A DNA stretch of 12,839 nt from an uncultured Flavobacteriales bacterium. GTDB lineage: Bacteria > Bacteroidota > Bacteroidia > Palsa-965. A model generated the notes under the pieces. The model worked only from the letters and a program-made list of their open reading frames with translations, had not been told where the DNA came from and searched no databases. The stretch covers positions 1 to 12,839 of the forward strand of contig CAMLEF010000095.1 of NCBI GenBank assembly GCA_946478675.1. The letters run 5' to 3'. Every line of letters begins with the position of its first letter. The stretch's first letter is position 1. This document shows, in pieces, positions 1 to 4,913 of the stretch. The position numbers and the translations under genes were made by a program.

Positions 1-706
1 GGTAAGAGATCACGGAGATCCTTCCTCCCGGCTTCAGCACCTCGACTGCCTGTGCGAGCATTTGCTTCAGCGCTTCGATCTCTCCGTTGATCTCGATCCG
101 CAGCGCCTGGAAAACTTTCGCGAGGTACTGGAACTCTTTTCCCTTCGGCATGCACGACGCGATCGCCACTTTCAGCTCTGCAATCGTTTCGATGGGCGCT
201 TCCGCGCGTGCCGCAGCGATGGCCTTCACCAGTCGTCCTGCGTTATCGACTTCGCCGTAGAGCGAGAAAATTTTCTTCAGCTGCGCTTCTTCGTAGTTGT
301 TCACCACGTCTGCTGCGGTCATCCCTGCCGAGCGGTTCATGCGCATATCGAGCGGTCCGTCGAAACGGGTGGAGAATCCTCTTTCCGGCTCGTCGATCTG
401 GTGTGACGAGATGCCGAGGTCGGCGAGAATTCCATCGACCGGTATTGCGTTATTCGCGCGAAGAAAATTTTTCAGGAAGCGAAAATTCTGCCGCACCAGA
501 GTGAAGCGCGGATCGTCGATCACGTTTGCGACTGCATCTTCATCCTGGTCGAAAGCGATCAGGCGACCGTTTTCTCCGAGCATCGAAAGCAGCAGCCGCG
601 AGTGACCGCCTCCGCCAAACGTTACGTCGACATACGTTCCGTCGGGCCGGACAGCTAATCCTTCCAGGCTTTCATGTAAAAGAACGGGCTTATGGTAGGT
701 CGACAT
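1..706 (-). CDS. rsmH: 16S rRNA (cytosine-1402-N4)-methyltransferase RsmH (MraW), 3' part off the window
   Basis: RsmH uses S-adenosylmethionine to methylate N4 of C1402 in 16S rRNA, in the decoding centre of the small subunit. The reading frame is open from an ATG at 706 to the left edge: 235 residues of a family of about 300. Seen: the SAM-binding loop VDVTFGGGGHS (about residues 26-36), the following AFDQDEDA strand, then ADLGISSHQID and RGFSTRFDGPLDMRM, all hallmarks of this family. The window ends just after PGGRISVISY, the conserved strand before the C-terminal part. The start overlaps the end of mraZ by 17 bp (690-706), the usual arrangement at the head of the dcw cluster, so the two are surely co-transcribed. 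An AAAGGAG lies only 3 nt before the ATG; this is too close for a normal Shine-Dalgarno, and this phylum seldom uses one. The lipid II and division genes would be expected further left. Confidence 0.96.
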   Translation of the reverse strand, partial: MSTYHKPVLLHESLEGLAVRPDGTYVDVTFGGGGHSRLLLSMLGENGRLIAFDQDEDAVANVIDDPRFTLVRQNFRFLKNFLRANNAIPVDGILADLGISSHQIDEPERGFSTRFDGPLDMRMNRSAGMTAADVVNNYEEAQLKKIFSLYGEVDNAGRLVKAIAAARAEAPIETIAELKVAIASCMPKGKEFQYLAKVFQALRIEINGEIEALKQMLAQAVEVLKPGGRISVISY

Positions 707-1169
707 CTTCTCCTTTGTTGCCCATGTTACCCATCACCTCTTCCGCCAGTGAGCCGAAATCGATATTCGGATCATTGATCGTTTGCTCGTAACGGTCTTT
801 ATCCCAGATCTCGATCATGTTCACCGCAGCGGACATGACGATGTCTTTCGAAATACCGGCAAACGTCACCAGGTCTTTCGGCAGCAACAAGCGGCTGCTG
901 CCGTCGAGTTCGACAGGCTTCACGCCGGCATTGAACATGCGGATGAAGTCGACATTCTTTTTCCGGAAACGATTGAGCTTGTTGACATCCTTCACCAGCA
1001 CATTCCATTCCTCCAGCGAGTAGAGCTCGAGGCATTTCTGAAATACACTGCGCTTGACGACGAAGCCTTTATCCAGAACAGGCTGCAGCTGTTTTTTGAA
1101 TGCCGCAGGCAGGAGCAAACGCCCCTTTGCGTCGATTGTGCATTCATAAACACCGATGAGACTGTTCAT
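690..1169 (-). CDS. mraZ: Transcriptional regulator / division protein MraZ
   Basis: MraZ is a DNA-binding protein with two AbrB-like (SpoVT-type) halves that forms a ring and regulates its own dcw operon. The 159-residue product begins MNSLIGVYECTIDAKGRLLL, matching the family's N-terminal EY-x-x-x-(L/I)DxKGR(L/I) signature. The second copy of the fold is around residues 75-125 (VELDGSSRLLLPKDL). The length is close to the E. coli protein (152). It is the first gene of the leftward operon and overlaps rsmH by 17 bp. Upstream on the same strand lie three direct GTGG repeats with a 10-bp period, the known form of an MraZ operator, so autoregulation is likely. The start at 1169 gives the conserved N-terminus and lies about 20 nt from a -7 box. 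Confidence 0.96.
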   Translation of the reverse strand: MNSLIGVYECTIDAKGRLLLPAAFKKQLQPVLDKGFVVKRSVFQKCLELYSLEEWNVLVKDVNKLNRFRKKNVDFIRMFNAGVKPVELDGSSRLLLPKDLVTFAGISKDIVMSAAVNMIEIWDKDRYEQTINDPNIDFGSLAEEVMGNMGNKGEDVDLP

Positions 1170-1189
1170 TTCGATCGTTTCCTGAGGTG

Positions 1190-1197
1190 TAAAAGTA
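1190..1197 (-). promoter_or_regulatory. Probable -7 box of the mraZ-rsmH promoter
   Basis: On the minus strand this reads TACTTTTA, one base off the Bacteroidota -7 consensus TAnnTTTG. It ends 20 nt before the mraZ ATG. A TTTG at about the right place for a -33 element lies 24 nt upstream, inside the MraZ box, slightly longer than the usual 17-23 nt spacing. If this is the promoter, bound MraZ would sit directly on it, which fits repression. Inference from sequence only. Confidence 0.5.
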
Positions 1198-1205
1198 GAG
1201 AAGTA

Positions 1206-1235
1206 ATCCCACTATTTCCCACAAACCCCCACTTT
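1206..1235 (-). promoter_or_regulatory. MraZ box: three 10-bp direct repeats upstream of mraZ
   Basis: Read on the minus strand, three units follow one another without gaps: AAAGTGGGGG, TTTGTGGGAA, ATAGTGGGAT. Each has the form (A/T)(A/T)(A/T)GTGG plus three bases, so GTGG recurs exactly every 10 bp (plus-strand CCAC at 1229, 1219 and 1209). Known MraZ operators are direct TGGG repeats with a 5-nt spacer (E. coli) or AAAGTG repeats with a 10-bp period (Mycoplasma); this site satisfies both descriptions. A further GTGGG lies about 21 bp upstream (CCCAC at 1249-1253), roughly two turns away. It lies 37-66 bp before the mraZ start, between or over the promoter elements. Confidence 0.82.
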
Positions 1236-1328
1236 TGTTGAAAACTTTCCCACCGCAAGCCACGAGCGCATTAACTTCCGGAGTATTATATCCACGAAAA
1301 GCCGCGTCAATGCTGGGTTTTATCGAAT

Positions 1329-1357
1329 GTGGGAGAAAAAACTTCCGGTGGGAGAAA
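1329..1357 (+). repeat. Direct repeat of GTGGGAGAAA (two copies)
   Basis: GTGGGAGAAA occurs at 1329-1338 and again at 1348-1357, 19 bp start to start. The core is the same GTGGG word used in the MraZ box, but on the opposite strand and about 100 bp further from mraZ. They could be auxiliary MraZ sites facing the acyltransferase operon, or chance; the 19-bp period is not the 10-bp multiple seen in the main box. Confidence 0.4.
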
Positions 1358-1602
1358 TCAACAACAGCAGCGGAAAGCCGCTCCAGGCAAGGACCTGCCC
1401 TTTTCGAAACAGAATCGCGACTTTTTCATTGGAGAAATCAGCCGGCAGCGAGTGAAAAATGCCTCTCCTGGCGATTGGTGGTGAAATGTGGGAAGCAAAT
1501 GAAATCGTAAGGATTTCTTGAATTTTCAAGTAATTGAGAGTGATTCGGCGATTTGATTTTTTCAGGGCATTGTTGCGCGATTTTCTTTTTCAGGAAATCC
1601 GG

Positions 1603-1610
1603 TACTTTTA
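1603..1610 (+). promoter_or_regulatory. Probable -7 box of the acyltransferase operon
   Basis: TACTTTTA followed by CAGCA and then the proposed GTG start at 1616. The ten bases TACTTTTACA are identical to those of the mraZ promoter on the other strand. Because transcription in this phylum starts a few bases after the -7 box, the mRNA would begin at or next to the GTG. No well-spaced TTG -33 element is visible (TTGTTG at 1570-1575 is 27 nt away). Confidence 0.45.
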
Positions 1611-1615
1611 CAGCA

Positions 1616-2461
1616 GTGGAACAACGCGCTGAAAAGTTCGTAGACGTTGAAAAAGTAATCGCGAGCAAAAACCCGAAACTGCTGAAATGGATGCCGGGAT
1701 TTTTGCTGCGTTACATCAAACGCATTCTTCACGAGAAAGACGTGAACGAATTCATGTCCAAATTCGGTGACCGCCGCGGACTTCAATTCGTCCACACAGT
1801 CCTTCACGAATTCGAAACGAAAGTGGAGATCAAAGGGCTCGACAATATTCCCGAGGCCGGCGGTTTCATTCTCGCTTCCAATCACCCGCTCGGCGGTTTC
1901 GACGGGCTGGCATTGATGGATGCCGTGAGCAATCGCCGCAAAGACATTCGCTTTCTCGTCAATGATATCCTGCTCAGCTTCGGAACGATGGACGATCTTT
2001 TCGTGCCGATCAACAAGCACGGCTCGCAGCATTCGTTCGACCGCATCGAAGAAGCGTATGCATCGTTGAACGCCGTATTGATTTTTCCTGCGGGATTGGT
2101 TTCGCGAAAGCAGAACGGCGTCATCCGCGATCTCGAATGGAAAAAGAGCTTTATCGCGAAAGCTATCCAGTACAACAAGAAAATTATTCCCACGTACATC
2201 GCCGGATCGAACTCGCGTTTCTTTTACAACCTGGCGATGTGGCGAAAACGTTTGGGCATCAAAGCCAACATCGAGATGTTCTACCTGCTCGATGAAATGT
2301 ATCGTCAGAAGGGTAAAACAATTACCATTATCTTTGGCCGGCCCGTCGATCCTTCCGTGTTCAACAAACACAAATCACAGAAGGAATGGGCCGCGCTGAT
2401 GAAGGAACACGTTTATGCGTTGGGCGAAGGAAAGCCCGGTCCGTTTTCAGGACATGCATAG
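1616..2461 (+). CDS. PlsC-like lysophospholipid / O-acyltransferase, probably for aminolipid synthesis (GlsA/OlsA-like)
   Basis: A membrane-associated acyltransferase of the glycerolphosphate-acyltransferase superfamily, 281 residues from a GTG at 1616. Seen: SNHPLGGFDG with His90 and Asp96, the catalytic block I; an IFPAGLVSRKQNG segment, the counterpart of the FPEG block that binds the acceptor; and TYIAGSNSRFF further on. The His-Asp spacing is five residues rather than the usual four, and FPAG replaces FPEG; to my knowledge this form is common among Bacteroidota members. A longer frame opens at a TTG at 1553, but its extra 21 residues look non-native and contain the promoter-like box. The product from 1616 soon reaches KFVDVEKVIASKNPKLLKW, typical of homologues. 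The partner N-acyltransferase starts 21 bp downstream. The likely role is second-chain O-acylation of an N-acyl amino acid (glycine/ornithine-type lipid). Ordinary lysophosphatidate acylation is the main alternative. Confidence 0.85.
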   Translation: MEQRAEKFVDVEKVIASKNPKLLKWMPGFLLRYIKRILHEKDVNEFMSKFGDRRGLQFVHTVLHEFETKVEIKGLDNIPEAGGFILASNHPLGGFDGLALMDAVSNRRKDIRFLVNDILLSFGTMDDLFVPINKHGSQHSFDRIEEAYASLNAVLIFPAGLVSRKQNGVIRDLEWKKSFIAKAIQYNKKIIPTYIAGSNSRFFYNLAMWRKRLGIKANIEMFYLLDEMYRQKGKTITIIFGRPVDPSVFNKHKSQKEWAALMKEHVYALGEGKPGPFSGHA

Positions 2462-2482
2462 AACACCTCCAACCAAGCCAAC

Positions 2483-3415
2483 ATGCAACCCGTCATTGCT
2501 CCCATAGACCGAAGCCTGCTCGAGAAAGAGTTGAATGCGGATACGTTCGTGCGCAAAGCGAACAACGGGAATAACGAGATCTATATCATCAATGTGCACA
2601 ACGCGCCGCATACGCTCGACGAGATCGGCCGTTTGCGCGAAGTGACGTTCCGCGCAGCCGGCGGCGGTACCGGGAAACCTTCCGACCTCGACGACTTCGA
2701 CACCTGCGAGAAATGCTACGAGCAGCTGATCGTGTGGGACCCGGAGAACAAAGAGATCGTCGGCGGCTACCGTTTCATTCGCTGCATCGACGCGCGAACG
2801 GAAGAAGGGGATTATCATCTCGCCACGACGGAGCTGTTCACGTTCAGCGAACGGTTCAAGCGGGAATTTCTTCCGGAAACCGTGGAGCTCGGCCGTTCGT
2901 TCGTGCAACCGGATTACCAGCCGTCCGTCAGCAATCGCCGCGGACTTTTTTCACTCGACAATTTATGGGATGGCCTCGGCGCGATCGTCATCGATCATCC
3001 CGACATGAAATATTTCTTTGGGAAAGTAACGACGTACCGTCACTTCAACGTCGCGGCGCGCGATTACATCCTGCATTTCATGAATCATTATTTCCCGGAT
3101 CCCGACCAGCTCGTTGTTCCGCTGCACCCGGTGAAGATCCAAACGGACATTTCCGCTTTCGAAGAAGAGCTCGATTCGCTGCCGTACAAAGACGGGCACC
3201 GCATTCTCAACCAACACGTGCGCGCGCTCGGTGAAAACATTCCGCCGCTGGTGAATTCGTACATGAACCTCAGCGCTACGATGCGGAATTTCGGTTGCGC
3301 CGTCAATGACGAATTCGGCGACGTCGACGAGACCGGCATCATGGTCACCATCGCAGATATCTATCCCACGAAGAAGGAGCGGCATATTGCTACGTACGTT
3401 CCGAAGAAGCGGTAG
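2483..3415 (+). CDS. GNAT-fold N-acyltransferase of the hemolysin/OlsB type (GlsB-like)
   Basis: A 310-residue protein of the acetyltransferase-5 / 'putative hemolysin' family (COG3176-like), whose characterised members transfer a 3-hydroxy-acyl chain from acyl carrier protein to the amino group of ornithine or glycine (OlsB, GlsB). Seen: a GNAT-like core from about residue 45, with IGRLREVTFR, the strand EIVGGYRFIRC, and the family signature ELGRSFVQPDYQ starting at Glu135, then LWDGLGAIVIDHPDMKYFFGKVT. The C-terminal third (from about 200) is an extension seen in the longer Bacteroidota members. It follows the PlsC-like gene by 21 bp, and this pair is the known genetic signature of amino-acid-containing acyl lipids. 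The amino acid used cannot be told from sequence. The TAG stop (3413-3415) overlaps the first two bases of a palindromic repeat. Confidence 0.83.
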   Translation: MQPVIAPIDRSLLEKELNADTFVRKANNGNNEIYIINVHNAPHTLDEIGRLREVTFRAAGGGTGKPSDLDDFDTCEKCYEQLIVWDPENKEIVGGYRFIRCIDARTEEGDYHLATTELFTFSERFKREFLPETVELGRSFVQPDYQPSVSNRRGLFSLDNLWDGLGAIVIDHPDMKYFFGKVTTYRHFNVAARDYILHFMNHYFPDPDQLVVPLHPVKIQTDISAFEEELDSLPYKDGHRILNQHVRALGENIPPLVNSYMNLSATMRNFGCAVNDEFGDVDETGIMVTIADIYPTKKERHIATYVPKKR

Positions 3416-3475
3416 TGCCAGGCTTCCCTGCCCGTCCGGCAGGCGGGGATACGCTTCGCTACTCAGCCTGACACT
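3414..3475 (-). repeat. Palindromic intergenic repeat, copy A (with internal insertion)
   Basis: The outer arms AGTGCCAGGCT (3414-3424) and AGCCTGACACT (3465-3475) pair over 11 positions with one G-T wobble. Read on the minus strand it aligns base for base with copy B (3609-3649), including the inner GAGTAGCG-AGCGTATC, apart from a few substitutions and a 21-nt insertion. Two of the arm differences from copy B change both partners of a base pair (A-T for G-C, and G-C for T-A), so the stem is kept. It begins inside the stop codon of the preceding gene. It resembles the short 'CTGAGcGGAGcGAAG' intergenic hairpins spread through many Bacteroidota genomes (REP-like). Confidence 0.8.
3427..3447. 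repeat. 21-nt palindromic insert nested in repeat copy A
   Basis: Aligning copy A with copy B shows exactly these bases as extra sequence between GTATC and GAAG (boundary uncertain by a base). The insert itself folds: CCTGCC (3427-3432) pairs with GGCAGG (3438-3443). CCTGCC/GGCAGG palindromes are a frequent, separate class of short intergenic repeats in this phylum, so this looks like one small repeat placed inside another. Confidence 0.65.
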
Positions 3476-3527
3476 ACTGCTTCTTCGAACGTTGTAAAAC
3501 GCTCCGTTGGAGAATTTGAATCTTCTA

Positions 3528-3568
3528 TTGACAGCTTCATTGTTTCTGCGGAAACAATGAAGCTTCAA
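3528..3568. repeat. Long perfect hairpin without a U-tract
   Basis: AGCTTCATTGTTTC (3533-3546) and its exact reverse complement (3551-3564) enclose the four-base loop TGCG. Four more pairs (TTGA 3528-3531 with TCAA 3565-3568) extend the stem past a single bulged C at 3532. That is 18 pairs in 41 nt. No run of T follows on either strand, so it is not a standard intrinsic terminator, although it could still stop or protect the upstream lipid-operon transcript. It is unrelated in sequence to copies A and B that flank it. Confidence 0.75.
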
Positions 3569-3608
3569 AGAGCAAAAGCGATTTACTACCGGCATTCTCC
3601 TGTAACCA

Positions 3609-3649
3609 GGTGTCAGTCTGAGTAGCGGAGCGTATCGAAGACTGACACC
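3609..3649 (+). repeat. Palindromic intergenic repeat, copy B
   Basis: GGTGTCAGTCT (3609-3619) and AGACTGACACC (3639-3649) are perfect reverse complements around a 19-nt middle (GAGTAGCGGAGCGTATCGA). It is the uninterrupted counterpart of copy A, in the opposite orientation. It ends three bases before the -7 box of engB, so the region where a -33 element should be is part of this palindrome. Confidence 0.82.
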
Positions 3650-3652
3650 GCT

Positions 3653-3660
3653 TATCTTTA
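3653..3660 (+). promoter_or_regulatory. Probable -7 box of engB
   Basis: TATCTTTA, one mismatch from TAnnTTTG, followed by only CACC before the GTG start at 3665. No TTG is present at the -33 distance; that region is inside repeat copy B. The layout (box, four to five bases, GTG) is the same as at the acyltransferase gene and implies a leaderless message. Confidence 0.45.
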
Positions 3661-3664
3661 CACC

Positions 3665-4267
3665 GTGAAAATCACCTCAGCAGTTTATGTTACCAGCGGC
3701 GTTAAACTGGCGCAGCTTCCTACACCCGACAAGCCGGAGTATGCTTTCATCGGCCGCTCGAACGTGGGGAAATCCTCGCTGATCAATATGCTCTGCGGGA
3801 TCCAGGGACTCGCGCGAACGTCAGGACGACCGGGAAAGACGCAGGTGATCAATCACTTTCTCATCAATAATTCCTGGTTCCTCGTCGATTTGCCGGGTTA
3901 CGGCTACGCGAAAGTTTCGAAAGACAAACGCGCGGAGTTCGACAAGATGATCAGCAACTACATTCTACGCCGCGAAAACCTGCGCTGCATTTTCGTGCTC
4001 GTCGATTCGCGCATCGAGCCGCAGGAGCTCGATTTGAATTTCATGGCGAACCTCGCGGAGAACCGCATGCCTTTCTGCATCGTCTTCACGAAATGCGATA
4101 AGCTTTCCGGCACGCAGCTCGCCAAACAGGTAGCAGCATACAAGCGAACAATGCTGAAAGAATGGGAAGCGTTCCCCGTTCATTTCGAAACGTCGGCAGA
4201 AAGTGGCGACGGCAAAAAAGAATTGCTGCGCTGGATCGACGAAACGAACAAGCTGGAAATTTATTAG
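3665..4267 (+). CDS. engB: Ribosome-biogenesis GTP-binding protein EngB (YsxC/YihA)
   Basis: An essential GTPase of the TrmE-Era-EngA-EngB family needed for late assembly of the large ribosomal subunit. The 200 residues are the normal length and all G motifs are intact: GRSNVGKS (30-37), TSGRPGKTQ for switch I, DLPGYGYA (75-82), TKCD (142-145) and SAE (177-179). The start is a GTG; residues 1-3 (MKI) align with the N-terminus usual for the family, so I keep it despite the very short space to the -7 box. Its stop codon TAG overlaps the TAA of the convergent gene on the other strand by 3 bases within a 4-bp gene overlap, leaving no room for a separate terminator. engB near mraZ is a neighbourhood I recall from other Bacteroidota. 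Confidence 0.96.
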   Translation: MKITSAVYVTSGVKLAQLPTPDKPEYAFIGRSNVGKSSLINMLCGIQGLARTSGRPGKTQVINHFLINNSWFLVDLPGYGYAKVSKDKRAEFDKMISNYILRRENLRCIFVLVDSRIEPQELDLNFMANLAENRMPFCIVFTKCDKLSGTQLAKQVAAYKRTMLKEWEAFPVHFETSAESGDGKKELLRWIDETNKLEIY

Positions 4268-4872
4268 AATTTCATCCGCACGTGGCGGGTGAGGTGTTTG
4301 GTCTTGAACGTTTCCACGGAAAGGCCGCACATCGTGTACCAGTTCCCGTTCCAATACTGGAACTGCGCGAAGTATTCCGTGTCGCCGCCGAAGAGCCTGC
4401 TATGTACATCGATGTAGCCGAGCCGCATCCAGTTGCTGCCGTAGAGCAGATGGCCGAGCTCATTATCGTAGCCGTTGATATACGCCATGCCGTTGATGCC
4501 CCACGAGGCTTCCAATCCATAATCGGCGATGTTGCGGCTGCGGTTGTAAAAGCGAAGTTCTCCTGCAACAGTTGCTCCTGCTCCTGCGGTCGTCTTTTTA
4601 ATCGCGGCTAAACGAACATCCACGTCCAGCATCAGGAACAGCTGCCGGTTCCAGGCCAGCAGCGGCCACGACTGTCCGTATTCGATCGTGACTCCTCCAC
4701 CCAGCGCGTATTTGTCGTTCATCCAAAGACTGAAGCCGCTGGTCGCCGACTGCATCACGAAGTTGCCTCTCCAGCGCCCCGGCAAACCGTTACGAATACC
4801 GAACGGCGAAGACGTGGCCGACAGCAGCACAGGAAAAAGAAAACAAAGGATAAGCGGCGTAATTTTCTTCAT
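4264..4872 (-). CDS. Exported protein of unknown function, probable small outer-membrane beta-barrel
   Basis: Not recognised as a named family. The 202-residue product starts at an ATG at 4872 with a signal peptide (MKKITPLILCFLFPVLLSA, cleavage after about residue 19). The rest is rich in aromatic and glycine residues in alternating strands (GGGVTIEYG, LFLMLDVDVRLAAI, ATVAGELRFYN, DYGLEASWGINGMAYING, WMRLGYIDVHSRLFG, YFAQFQYWNGNWY). It ends ...RMKF; a terminal Phe after such strands is typical of beta-barrels inserted by BamA. About eight strands would fit. It is preceded by the best promoter in the window and lies 37 bp after the next minus-strand gene. The 3' end overlaps engB tail to tail by 4 bp. 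A 90-base longer frame upstream (from 4962) lacks a sensible N-terminus. Confidence 0.75.
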   Translation of the reverse strand: MKKITPLILCFLFPVLLSATSSPFGIRNGLPGRWRGNFVMQSATSGFSLWMNDKYALGGGVTIEYGQSWPLLAWNRQLFLMLDVDVRLAAIKKTTAGAGATVAGELRFYNRSRNIADYGLEASWGINGMAYINGYDNELGHLLYGSNWMRLGYIDVHSRLFGGDTEYFAQFQYWNGNWYTMCGLSVETFKTKHLTRHVRMKF

Positions 4873-4882
4873 GCGGGTTATC

Positions 4883-4913
4883 CAAATATACAACCTGCAG
4901 CTATTGCAATCAA
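4883..4913 (-). promoter_or_regulatory. Promoter of the outer-membrane protein gene (-33 TTG, -7 TATATTTG)
   Basis: On the minus strand, TATATTTG (4890-4883) matches the Bacteroidota -7 consensus TAnnTTTG perfectly. TTG at 4913-4911 lies 20 nt upstream, the expected distance for the -33 element; a second TTG gives 16 nt. The -33 element overlaps the stop codon of the preceding gene. Only 10 nt separate the box from the ATG at 4872, so the leader would be a few bases at most. Confidence 0.65.

Larger units (their letters stand above)
1170..1615. other. Divergent intergenic region between mraZ and the acyltransferase gene
   Basis: This 446-bp stretch holds the mraZ promoter and MraZ box at its left end and the acyltransferase promoter at its right end. 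I see no convincing gene in the middle: the short open frames there lack any recognisable protein signature. It is unusually rich in GTGGG: minus-strand copies at 1208-1212, 1218-1222, 1228-1232 and 1249-1253, plus-strand copies at 1329-1333, 1348-1352 and 1488-1492. Small repeated words are also present: GGAGAAATCA at 1351-1360 and 1431-1440 (exactly 80 bp apart) and AACTTCCGG at 1273-1281 and 1340-1348. No terminator or structured RNA stood out. Confidence 0.6.

Noticed and set aside
1235..1510. A 91-codon plus-strand frame in the mraZ upstream region
   Set aside because: No family signature and it overlaps the MraZ box edge and other short frames; composition gives no sign of coding.
1553..1615. 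TTG start at 1553 adding 21 residues to the acyltransferase
   Set aside because: The extra residues do not look like the start of this family and include the promoter-like TACTTTTA box; the GTG at 1616 leads quickly into the conserved N-terminus.
1562..2371. A 269-codon open frame on the minus strand
   Set aside because: Antisense shadow of the acyltransferase gene, which has recognisable catalytic motifs on the plus strand.
3533..3564. Intrinsic terminator for the lipid operon
   Set aside because: The stem is strong but no T-run follows on either strand, so I list it as a hairpin of unknown role.
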